Assembly: GCF_019139815.1 (NCBI RefSeq)
Contig: NZ_CP077079.1
Coordinates: 310,001 to 374,000 of the forward strand
Length of the DNA: 64,000 nt
Direction: 5' to 3'
Origin: Pseudomonas asgharzadehiana
Lineage (GTDB): Bacteria; Pseudomonadota; Gammaproteobacteria; Pseudomonadales; Pseudomonadaceae
Part shown: piece after piece, positions 21,843-29,368 of the stretch
How positions within the stretch are numbered: position 1 is the first letter of the stretch
Layout of the letters: every line of letters begins with the position of its first letter
The notes under the pieces: generated by a model
Databases searched by the model: none
What the model saw: only the letters and a program-made list of their open reading frames with translations
What the model was told of the DNA's origin: nothing
Program-made: the position numbers and the translations under genes

Positions 21843-21872
21843 TGTGGGAGCGGGCTTGCTCGCGAAAGCGGT
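21843..21872. repeat. REP element
   Basis: TGTGGGAGCGGGCTTGCTCG followed by CGAAAGCGG is another well-known fluorescent Pseudomonas REP variant, placed between convergent genes. Confidence 0.8.
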
Positions 21873-21925
21873 GGGTCAGTACCGAATGGGCTGACTGACA
21901 ATTTGCCGTCACGGCATAGGGGGCT

Positions 21926-21959
21926 CCACAGTTTTTAAAAGTTGAAAAACTCCCTGTGG
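21926..21959. terminator. Hairpin terminator of the PP2C gene cluster
   Basis: CCACAG and CTGTGG enclose a second pairing of GTTTTT with AAAAAC around an AAAAGTTG loop. It lies 14 bases beyond the PP2C stop on the minus strand. Confidence 0.55.
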
Positions 21960-21972
21960 TGAGCGCTGGGAC

Positions 21973-22644
21973 TTACGTCTTTAAAAGCATAAAGGTGGCA
22001 TCGTCTTCGGTCGAATAGCCTTCAAAACTCCGCTGTGTGATGGCGTCGAGTTGATGTTCTGCCGGGAGTTCTGCCCAGAATCCATCGGTCGCCAAAATCC
22101 ATGTGGTGTCTGGCAGTACTTGTATGACTTGAAACGCTGGCTCGTGGGAGCGACGGTAACTCATGCAGTTGAGCAGCTTTTTACGGGCGGGGCTGCTCGC
22201 GATAAGCGCGTGGCTCAGGTTGCCTTTCCAATTGGGCCCGCAGTGTGGCGAGCTAAGCCAGTTCACCGGTTGATTTGATTCCAGATACCCCAGGCAGCAA
22301 TCACCGGCGTGAAGGGTGACGGCCGTCTGGTCGAAAACCAGCAGGACCAGGTAGCTGGTGGCGGCGACTGGAAAATCGGGGCACAGAGTCGAATGCACCC
22401 GGTTGAGCAGCGTAAGCGTCAGCCGCAGCGCCTTCTCAAGGCAAGACACTTCAGTCGCAGCTGCTTGGGTGAAGGACTCGAGCAAATACTGAGTCATGGC
22501 TTTTGCCAGTTCACCACTTCCGGATTTAGACGCTCCGTCGGTGATGACATAAAGCTGGGCGCCTGAATTGTGCGCCGAACCGCTGAAATCGCGGTTTTCT
22601 GCACGATGGGTTCCTTGCCGGCTCAGGCTCAGGTGCAGGATCAA
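21973..22644 (-). CDS. PP2C-family protein phosphatase
   Basis: A 223-residue PPM/PP2C-type serine/threonine phosphatase, cytoplasmic. The metal-binding motifs are intact: N17 and D19 (RAENRDF), D36-G37 (VITDGAS), G114-D115 (HAGDCC), D187-G188 (ATDGFW) and D214-D215 (EDDATF). At 223 residues it is a minimal domain. The start is TTG 22644, overlapping the upstream TGA and preceded by GGAG 7 bases away; no ATG or GTG fits. It is the last gene of a minus-strand cluster whose upstream members are broken. No Ser/Thr kinase is in the window, so the partner is unknown. Confidence 0.85.
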   Translation of the reverse strand: MILHLSLSRQGTHRAENRDFSGSAHNSGAQLYVITDGASKSGSGELAKAMTQYLLESFTQAAATEVSCLEKALRLTLTLLNRVHSTLCPDFPVAATSYLVLLVFDQTAVTLHAGDCCLGYLESNQPVNWLSSPHCGPNWKGNLSHALIASSPARKKLLNCMSYRRSHEPAFQVIQVLPDTTWILATDGFWAELPAEHQLDAITQRSFEGYSTEDDATFMLLKT

Positions 22645-23300
22645 ACGGGGGCTCCGAAATCAATCAGCGCGGTGAGGCGCTTGTGAATGAAGGCCTCGCG
22701 ATCAGGGTCTTGGGCGGTGCTTTGGATCACGTCTTGAAACGCGGTCAGCTTGAGCAGCGCGGACAGTTGATCGCTCACGAAACGACGTAGCGCTTCAGGT
22801 GCTCGTTTCACTTCCGCGATCAGCTCTTCTCGACCGTCCAACAGAGCAATGATGTCTTCAATATCGTTGGACATCAGTACGTCGCCATGCCCCTTCCTTG
22901 ATAGGCCTGCAGTTTCGCAGCAAGAAACCACGGCGCTGCAAAGACTTTGATGCCAGTGCCGTTGGGCAATGTGTAATCAACAGCATTTTCCAATCCTCCG
23001 ATAAACCAGGTATTGGAAAACCCCGGCACCTTCTCATCGGTGGGCATGAAATCAACTTTCAATGTCCCCAAACGCAGGCGACAAGTCACCGTGTCTTGAC
23101 CGGTGTTTTTGAACCCCTTGGTCTTGAGGGTCTCTTCCAGTCGATACCAGGCCGCGGTACTGGTTAAGTGGATGACCAAGTCCACGTCATCAGTGCCGCG
23201 AATGGACTCCTGAGTGTATTCGTCGGTGATCAGCAGGACGGTTGTGCATCCGCCCACAAAGGCTACTTGCTGGCGCAGCTCGGCTCCCAGCGCCTCCGCG
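22641..23300 (-). pseudogene. AbiEii/AbiGii-like nucleotidyltransferase, 5'-truncated and frameshifted
   Basis: A nucleotidyltransferase of the type IV toxin (AbiEii-like) superfamily in two frames. The main part (to 22874) has the GGCTT active-site loop (FVGGCTTVLLITDE) and the DxD motif (TDDVDLVI). The C-terminal part (22874-22641, starting MSNDIEDIIALLDGREELI) matches the conserved DLEDI-x-DGR tail of the same proteins but lies in another frame; a one-base change near GGAAGGGGCATGGCGAC (~22885) splits them. The 5' end is also missing: the frame is open only through out-of-frame sequence of the upstream HTH gene to a TTG at 23359. Either the gene is dead, or the short C-terminal part is made separately from its ATG 22874, which overlaps the stop. 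Confidence 0.75.
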
Positions 23301-23738
23301 CACGATGGGGCCTGGCTTTGCCGGGAAAATATAACGAATGCTGTAAGTGTCGAGATCAAGCAGTGCTTTTTTTCTGACGAGGGGCGAACCGTCGGTATTG
23401 TCCGTAAAGACCAGGCCGATCTCGCGGCAACGGCTTAGAGATGAAGAAACCTCTGTTTTGCTCAGACCCAGCGCCGATGCCAGGGCTCTTACAGAGTAGC
23501 TTTGCTGGTTGTCCTGCTCGACCGGCTCGTTATCGTGCCAGCCGCGCCAGTCTTCTAGATCAGCAAGCCTTACGGCCTGGGTATCACCGTCACTGTTTAG
23601 CCATTGATTGACGGTCGAAATGACCGAACCTTCCGAATCTTGCATCACTGCGAACTCGCGCTTTTTCACGCGCTTTCCCCTGGCCTGCAGCTCCAGGCTT
23701 ATGAGTTTGAACAAGATCAGCACGTCTTGACTTTTCAT
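23190..23738 (-). pseudogene. HTH (MarR-like) regulator with its C terminus replaced, AbiEi-like partner
   Basis: A 182-residue frame whose first ~148 residues form a winged-helix protein (VRALASALGLSKTEVSSSLSR, about 86-106) ending in RYIFPAKPGPIVRG. Relatives I recall continue with roughly 70 more residues after that motif (IPTxxAAP). Here the frame runs out of register through the start of the nucleotidyltransferase, giving a nonsense tail rich in R, G and H. A deletion joining the two genes near 23295 explains both truncations. ATG 23738 has GGAGA just upstream. A perfect 24-base palindrome lies 19 bases before the start. Confidence 0.7.
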
Positions 23739-23756
23739 GAGTCTCCAAACCTGAGT

Positions 23757-23780
23757 GTCCTCTGTCCGCGGACAGAGGAC
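23757..23780. promoter_or_regulatory. Perfect 24-bp palindrome, probable operator
   Basis: GTCCTCTGTCCG is followed directly by its reverse complement CGGACAGAGGAC, with no spacer and no mismatch. It lies immediately upstream of the HTH gene start, the position of an autoregulatory operator. The dyad axis is at 23768/23769. Confidence 0.7.
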
Positions 23781-23816
23781 GCGTTTTGCGTAGGTTCAAC
23801 ACCAATGTCAAGAACC

Positions 23817-24521
23817 TCAAGGATTCTGCAAAAACACCACATACCCCCTAAACCACTCACTCCCCTTCAAATACCCCGGCTCCTGCCATTCCCCGCCCTG
23901 AATCAAACCGATCTTGAACGGCAGCCCCAGCCGGTTCATCCGCGGCAGATACGCGGCGTAGTCCGGGATGCTGTGGCGCCCTTGATACGTCTGCACCACC
24001 ACTTCATCCACCACACCCTTGAGCTGGGCAATGGCGGCGGGGTCGGCGTTGCTGCTCCAGTCCATCAGGCCGGTGATGCTCAGGCGCAGCTCAAAGGGCA
24101 GGCGTTGGCGCAGGTCGCGCAGGAAGTCGGCGTAGTCGTGCAGGTATTGGGTGCGGGCGTCGAAGTCGATCTGGATGCCGACCACCGGGTTGCCCGCGTC
24201 GCGCCAGCGTTGTACCTGGCCGAGCAGTTGGGTGTAGACCGCTTCCGGCCAGTGCAGGGTATGGGCGCGGTACACCACCCAGACTTCGCCTTCGGTGAGG
24301 CGCGGCACGCTGATGCCCTGGGCGATCATCCGCACGCCACGTTGCGGTGCGCGGCGGGTGGAGTTGATCTGGCCCTGGAGGATGTACAGGGTCTTGGCCT
24401 GTTTGAGTACCGGCTGGGGCGTGACGCCGCTCCACAACCAGAAAGCGTCGTAGTCACGGGCATCGACGGCGGCGAAGGCCGGGCTTGCCAGCAACAGCAA
24501 GCCTAGCCACAGGTGTTTCAC
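23817..24521 (-). CDS. DUF3142 exported protein
   Basis: A 234-residue protein with a signal peptide (HLWLGLLLLASPAFA). The body looks like a TIM-barrel (glycoside-hydrolase-like) DUF3142 domain, with IQIDFDART and VDEVVVQTYQGRH as likely strand-end motifs. The frame is open further upstream, but GTG 24521 overlaps the stop of the previous gene (GTGA), which sets the start and shows coupling. Function unknown; a periplasmic sugar-active role is only inferred from the fold. Confidence 0.75.
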   Translation of the reverse strand: MKHLWLGLLLLASPAFAAVDARDYDAFWLWSGVTPQPVLKQAKTLYILQGQINSTRRAPQRGVRMIAQGISVPRLTEGEVWVVYRAHTLHWPEAVYTQLLGQVQRWRDAGNPVVGIQIDFDARTQYLHDYADFLRDLRQRLPFELRLSITGLMDWSSNADPAAIAQLKGVVDEVVVQTYQGRHSIPDYAAYLPRMNRLGLPFKIGLIQGGEWQEPGYLKGSEWFRGYVVFLQNP

Positions 24522-26686
24522 CAGTAGTACTGCAGCGACTTGCCCCACTCGGTGTCGGCGAAGCCGGTCTTGAGCTGGCGGAACCAGGCCTTGCGCACGG
24601 CGGGCTCGACGTCCTTGCCACCGCAGCTGTTGTAGCCTGCCGGTGCGTAGCAGTTGATGGCGCGGAACAGTGCATAGGCCTTGTCGTTCTTCGGCGCCTT
24701 GGCGTCGCCGATCACCTGTTTGTAACCGTCGAGGCGCGAGAAGGTTTCGCCCTGGAACTGTGACGCGGTGCTGCCCAGGCTGCCGGCGGCGCGAGCCTGT
24801 TCCAACGGCATGCCGTCCAGGCTGTTGCGCAGGATGAATTCGCCCAGGCAGTTAAGGCCCTGAGGGTTCTTCGCATCGTTTTGCAACGTGGCGGCGGTTT
24901 GCGCGATGGTGGGGCAGGCATAGCCGGATTCGGCTTTGTCGCCGTTCCACTGGAACAACGTCAAGGCCTGGCCGCTGCTGTAGACGTAGCCCAGGCTGGT
25001 GCCCAGTTTGTCTTCAGAGACCTGGGCCGGCAGGTGTTTGAAATCGTCGGCGAAGGTGGCGAACTGGCTGTGCAGCAGGTCTTTGTAGAGCAGCACGAAC
25101 TGCGCGGTCTGGCGCTCCAGCGGGTCGCCGGCCTGGGCGATCTGCTGGCGCAGCAGTTCAGGCCCGGCGATGTTGCGCAGCAGGATGTAACGCACTTGCT
25201 TGGCGCTGATCGGCGAGTCGCTGGCGAAGACCTTGGCCACCTGGCCGCTGCGCTCGTAGTTCATGGCCAGGGCCAGTTCCAGCTGATCGCGTTGCAGGGG
25301 CAGCTTGGCCAGGGGCAACAGCTGCAGCCACAGAGCTTCGGCGTTTTTCCAGTCGTTTTTGGCCTCCATCGCCAAGGCGCGCAGGGTTTGTTGGCTGAAG
25401 GCGAAATAGTCCAGGCTCGACGGCACCTCCTGGGGCAGGTGTTTCAAGGCGTTGTCCGGTTGATGCTCGACGTACAGGGCGAAGGCGGCCTGCAGGTACT
25501 CGAACACCTCGGGCCTGTCGGCAAACGTGGCTTTTTGCGCGTCGAGGTCTTCGCGGGTCAGGCGCGGTGGGGTGCTGGCGCGCATCGAGCGCAGGTCGGT
25601 CACCACTTGCATCATCGGGTCCTTGATGCTGCCGCCCCAGACCATCAGCAACTTGAGGTCGGCTTCTTCCACCAGTGCGTCCAGCGACACGTTGCGCTGG
25701 GCGTCGGTGGCTTCGGTCATTTGCCAGGCGAAGTCTTCGGAGAGCTTGTCGAAATCGTCCGCCAGCCAATGCACGCGGCGCAGCAGGCCACGGGCAGACA
25801 TTGCATAGTCGCCCTGTGGATAAGTTTCCAGGTAGCCCATGAAGCCTTTTTCGGCAGCGCTCAGGGCGGGCTTATCCACATGCTCGAGTTGCGGCATGTC
25901 GTATTGGTCGAACGCTTCGGCCTGCGCCTGGTTCAGCAAGGTACGCGCGCTCATGTACTGCGCGGTTTCCTTCAACCAGGACAACTCGCTGCCGCTGGCG
26001 GCGGCAAAACCGCGCTCGGCCTCGCTGAAACGTCCGCTGTAAAAGTCGGCCGCGGCTTGCAGGTAGGTCCGCAGCATGCGGCCATTGGACGACTCGATAG
26101 GCTCGGCGACCACTGGGCCGTCCCAGGTGCAGGTGACCAGCAGTTGCAGGCGCGCCTTTGCCAGCAACTGGCGCTCTGCGGTGGGCATGTCTGCCTTCAC
26201 CACCTGGCGGATGAAGGCGGTGGCGCTGTCATCGTCGTTACTGCGGCAGCGGCTGCCTTCGCCATCAAGGTAGGCCTGACCAGCGGTTGTGTACTCCGTG
26301 CGCTTGATGCCCAGGGGGGTCAGCAGGGTATCGAGTTCTGCGGTTGAGGAGTCGTCGGCGCCGTCCGAGTCGGGTTCGGTCTCTCCGTTGGCGGCGCGGT
26401 TGAGGCGATACACCGGAAACGGCACCGGGCCAAAACCCTGGGACAGGTCATCGTCGTTCAAAGCGTCGGGGGCCAGTGGCGCGACTTGTTTGTCGGCCAG
26501 CAACAGGCGCAGGTTCACCCGGCTGTCGTTGCCTGGACTGAGGAACGGCTGGTTGCTGCAGGTATCGAGGCGGTCGCGCGAAACCCGCCAGTCGGGGTAG
26601 CAGGTATCGTCGGAACTGGCCTGGGCCGGTAATGAGATAGCGGCCAGCAATGCCAGTGCCAGGGGTGACAGAAAACCGATGCGCAT
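24518..26686 (-). CDS. Large periplasmic helical-repeat protein of unknown function
   Basis: A 722-residue exported protein: signal peptide MRIGFLSPLALALLAAISLPAQA, then mostly alpha-helical sequence with TPR-like stretches (for example around 200-320 and 440-560, with repeated A, L and Y at helix positions) and several cysteine pairs. I do not recognise a named family. It is translationally coupled to the DUF3142 gene downstream, so the two probably act together in the periplasm. ATG 26686 is the only sensible start. Confidence 0.7.
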   Translation of the reverse strand: MRIGFLSPLALALLAAISLPAQASSDDTCYPDWRVSRDRLDTCSNQPFLSPGNDSRVNLRLLLADKQVAPLAPDALNDDDLSQGFGPVPFPVYRLNRAANGETEPDSDGADDSSTAELDTLLTPLGIKRTEYTTAGQAYLDGEGSRCRSNDDDSATAFIRQVVKADMPTAERQLLAKARLQLLVTCTWDGPVVAEPIESSNGRMLRTYLQAAADFYSGRFSEAERGFAAASGSELSWLKETAQYMSARTLLNQAQAEAFDQYDMPQLEHVDKPALSAAEKGFMGYLETYPQGDYAMSARGLLRRVHWLADDFDKLSEDFAWQMTEATDAQRNVSLDALVEEADLKLLMVWGGSIKDPMMQVVTDLRSMRASTPPRLTREDLDAQKATFADRPEVFEYLQAAFALYVEHQPDNALKHLPQEVPSSLDYFAFSQQTLRALAMEAKNDWKNAEALWLQLLPLAKLPLQRDQLELALAMNYERSGQVAKVFASDSPISAKQVRYILLRNIAGPELLRQQIAQAGDPLERQTAQFVLLYKDLLHSQFATFADDFKHLPAQVSEDKLGTSLGYVYSSGQALTLFQWNGDKAESGYACPTIAQTAATLQNDAKNPQGLNCLGEFILRNSLDGMPLEQARAAGSLGSTASQFQGETFSRLDGYKQVIGDAKAPKNDKAYALFRAINCYAPAGYNSCGGKDVEPAVRKAWFRQLKTGFADTEWGKSLQYYW

Positions 26687-26878
26687 GACGTGTCCTTGAT
26701 CCTGAGTCCATGGAGGGCGGCAATCATAGCCTGAACTGATGAGTGCTTCGGTGAAGGCCTACACAAATTGGCGATTTGTCTGATTAGTGAGGCGATACAG
26801 ACGCGTTTGTCCTAGAGTGGCGGTTGGTTGTGCATGCGCAGTGTTTGCCAACACAGGGGTGGTAATAGCGGAGTTGGT

Positions 26879-28477
26879 ATGCGTCGGTCGGTGTTACGGC
26901 AACACGAAAAAACAAGCGCATTGGCCTCGTTCGCTCAGCAAATGTGCAGCTGGCAGGGCGTAGCCGTGCTCGGTCGTTTGTGGTGGGTGCCCATCCTGGC
27001 GCTGGCCATGGCCCTGCGTCTTTACCACCTCACGTCAGCGGCGATCTGGGGCGACGAAGGTTCAAGCCTGCTGCTTAGCGAGTACGCCTTGGACGACCTG
27101 TGGTTTCACGCGGCCCATGACGTGCATCCGCCGCTGTACTTCTTCATGTTGCGCAGTTGGATCGAATGCTTTGGTGACAGCATCTGGTCGATACGCAGCA
27201 TGAGTGCGCTCCCTGGTGTGGTGGTGGTGGGCTTGGGCGCCTGGCTCGCGCGGCAGCTGTCCACCCGACGCGCCGCCGTGTTGGCGGGTGTCATGCTGGC
27301 GCTGTTGCCGACGGCGGTGCGCTACAGCCAGGAAGTGCGCATGTATTCGCTGCTCGGCGTCTGGTTGCTGGGCGCCACGCTGGCGCTGGTGTACTGGGCG
27401 CGCCAGCCCGAGCGCACACGGTATCTGGCGGCGTATGTACTGCTGATGAGCGCCGGGTTTTATACCCACTACTTCACGGCGTTGTGTGTGCTGGTGCATT
27501 GGGCGTACATAGGGCTGTTGAGTACGTCGCGCGCGCCTGGCCTGCGTTTGATCGCGCGCCCGGCGTGGTGGGTGGCCAACGGGGTGATTGTGTTGCTGTA
27601 CCTGCCATGGTTGCCGAACCTGCTGGACCTGGTGCAACACGTCGAACAGCTCAAAGTGGGCGGGGATATTGGCTGGGAAGAACCGGTCAACCTGTTGTCC
27701 CTGCCATCGATGATCTGGCAGTTCGTCTTACAGGACGAAGGGGTGGGCTTCTGGCCGCCGCTGTTCTGGGGTTTTGCGCTGTTGCTGGTCGCTGTAGTCT
27801 TTTTTGCTGGCTGGCGTGACCGCGAGCGTTTGCGCCCTGCCAGCCTGCTGGCGCTGTTTTTCCTGCTGCCGTTGTTGCTGGTGTACGCGGTATCGTTTAT
27901 TTCGCCGGTGTTTATCGAACGCTATCTCACGGTGTACGCCTTGGCGCTGCCGATCCTCCTGGCGCTGGTCATCGACCGTGCTTCATGGCTGGGGGCGGCT
28001 TTGTTTGTGTTGTTTGTCGGCGTTGAACTGGTGGGGTTGAAGAACAACTTCGCGGTGGACGAACACGATCAATTCAACGTGCCGGTGGAGTTCGTCAATC
28101 GCAACTACCAAGAAGATGACCGCATCGTGCTCAGCGACATGATGTGGTACCTCAGCTACGTGTATTACGACCAGACCGATGCGCAACTGCAGCTCTACAC
28201 CCCACCCAAACCTGACGGCACGCCCACCCGGCCGAACGCTTACGGCTTCGGCACCCTGGTCGACCAGGATGGTGGGCGCATCTACCTCGACCGCCTTTCT
28301 GCATTGCCCGTCGACACCCGCCGCGTGTGGTTGATCAGCAGCAACGAAGCGCCTGACGATTTCGCGCCCTTGCCCCAGGGCTGGCGCGAACTCAGCCGCC
28401 AGGACGGCGGCGGTGCCAGGGCGCGGTTGTTTGTGTTGTGCAACGCACCGGCGCCGCAGCCCGAAGGCTGCCGCTAG
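26879..28477 (+). CDS. Glycosyltransferase family 39-type (GT-C) membrane protein
   Basis: A 532-residue polytopic inner-membrane protein of the PMT/ArnT-like superfamily that transfers sugars from polyprenyl-phosphate donors on the periplasmic side. The first periplasmic loop has the acidic pair WGDEGSSLL typical of the GT-C active site, followed by HDVHPPLYFF. About 10-11 helices are followed by a soluble C-terminal tail (~380-532). Earlier in-frame ATGs exist (26834), but ATG 26879 has GGAG 6 bases upstream. No lipid-A or O-antigen genes are adjacent, so the acceptor is unknown. Confidence 0.85.
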   Translation: MRRSVLRQHEKTSALASFAQQMCSWQGVAVLGRLWWVPILALAMALRLYHLTSAAIWGDEGSSLLLSEYALDDLWFHAAHDVHPPLYFFMLRSWIECFGDSIWSIRSMSALPGVVVVGLGAWLARQLSTRRAAVLAGVMLALLPTAVRYSQEVRMYSLLGVWLLGATLALVYWARQPERTRYLAAYVLLMSAGFYTHYFTALCVLVHWAYIGLLSTSRAPGLRLIARPAWWVANGVIVLLYLPWLPNLLDLVQHVEQLKVGGDIGWEEPVNLLSLPSMIWQFVLQDEGVGFWPPLFWGFALLLVAVVFFAGWRDRERLRPASLLALFFLLPLLLVYAVSFISPVFIERYLTVYALALPILLALVIDRASWLGAALFVLFVGVELVGLKNNFAVDEHDQFNVPVEFVNRNYQEDDRIVLSDMMWYLSYVYYDQTDAQLQLYTPPKPDGTPTRPNAYGFGTLVDQDGGRIYLDRLSALPVDTRRVWLISSNEAPDDFAPLPQGWRELSRQDGGGARARLFVLCNAPAPQPEGCR

Positions 28478-28509
28478 ACTCTCTTGAACGTCCTCACGAG
28501 GAACCCGCT

Positions 28510-28758
28510 ATGGAATCGCCACTGCACAGCTTGCCGGCGTTGTTCAAACAGCTTGGCTTGCCGGATGATCCGGTCAGTATCGAGCAATTTGTCGCTTCTC
28601 ATTCGCCGCTCAAGCCGGAATTGAAACTGGCGGATGCGTTTTTTTGGACCCAGGCCCAGCAGGCGTTTTTGCGTGATGAGATCTTGGAGGATGCGGATTG
28701 GGCGGTGGTGGTGGATGAGTTGAATTTGATGTTGCGCGGTGGGCGGGGGGCCCAATAA
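28510..28758 (+). CDS. DUF2789 protein
   Basis: A small 82-residue cytoplasmic protein beginning MESPLHSLPALFKQLGLP, the typical start of the DUF2789 family common in Pseudomonas. GAGGA lies 8 bases before ATG 28510. It is acidic at its C terminus (EDADWAVVVDELN). Function unknown. It follows the glycosyltransferase by 32 bases, possibly cotranscribed. Confidence 0.85.
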   Translation: MESPLHSLPALFKQLGLPDDPVSIEQFVASHSPLKPELKLADAFFWTQAQQAFLRDEILEDADWAVVVDELNLMLRGGRGAQ

Positions 28759-28866
28759 GGTCACCGCCGTGTCAGGGGAGCACCGAAGTGCAGATTTTAG
28801 GGCTGCTTCGCAGCCCAGCGCTGTTGCCACCGAACCGCTCCACCCATCGCTAAATTGTTTCAAAAC

Positions 28867-28914
28867 TTGACGTATTTGGATCCCTTCGCCATATTGATAG
28901 TTAGCAAACTAACT
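28867..28914 (+). promoter_or_regulatory. marR-fusC promoter with MarR operator
   Basis: TTGACG (28867-28872), 17 bases, then CATATT (28890-28895) makes a plausible sigma-70 promoter. Directly after it the inverted repeat AGTTAG-CAAA-CTAACT (28899-28914) fits the MarR-family operator shape and would block transcription start. The site is 16 bases before the marR start, consistent with autorepression of the whole pump operon. Confidence 0.65.
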
Positions 28915-28930
28915 GTATGCAAGCTATCCA

Positions 28931-29368
28931 ATGCCTCAATCCCTCGAACAGCTTCAGATGCACCTCAGCAGCAGCATGGTGGTGGGCGCCCGTCACTGGC
29001 GCAAAATCTGCCAGACCACGCTGGTCAGCTATGGCATCTCCGAAGCCTGCGCCGTGCCGCTGTTGATGATCGGCCGCTTGGGCGACGGTGTGCACCAGGT
29101 GAAAGTGGCCCAGGCCTCCGGCCTGGAAAGCCCGTCGCTGGTGCGCCTGCTCGACCAGTTGTGCAGTGGCGGTTACGTGTGCCGCACCGAAGACATCCAC
29201 GACCGTCGCGCCAAGGCCTTGAGCCTCACCGAGCGCGGCCGTGAGCTGGTGCAAGCGGTGGAAGCGCAATTGGTGCGCCTGCGCCGTGAAGTGCTGGCGG
29301 ACATTGCGCTCGCCGATATGGAAGCCGCGCTGCGTGTGCTGCGTGCTTTTGAGGCGGCGACGCTGTGA
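28931..29368 (+). CDS. MarR-family repressor of the efflux operon
   Basis: A 145-residue winged-helix regulator: dimer helices at both ends and a DNA-binding core with VAQASGLESPSLVRLLDQL and the wing DIHDRRAKALSLTERG. It probably releases DNA when a phenolic or aromatic acid binds. Its stop overlaps the GTG start of the FUSC gene, so repressor and pump are made together. Confidence 0.92.
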   Translation: MPQSLEQLQMHLSSSMVVGARHWRKICQTTLVSYGISEACAVPLLMIGRLGDGVHQVKVAQASGLESPSLVRLLDQLCSGGYVCRTEDIHDRRAKALSLTERGRELVQAVEAQLVRLRREVLADIALADMEAALRVLRAFEAATL

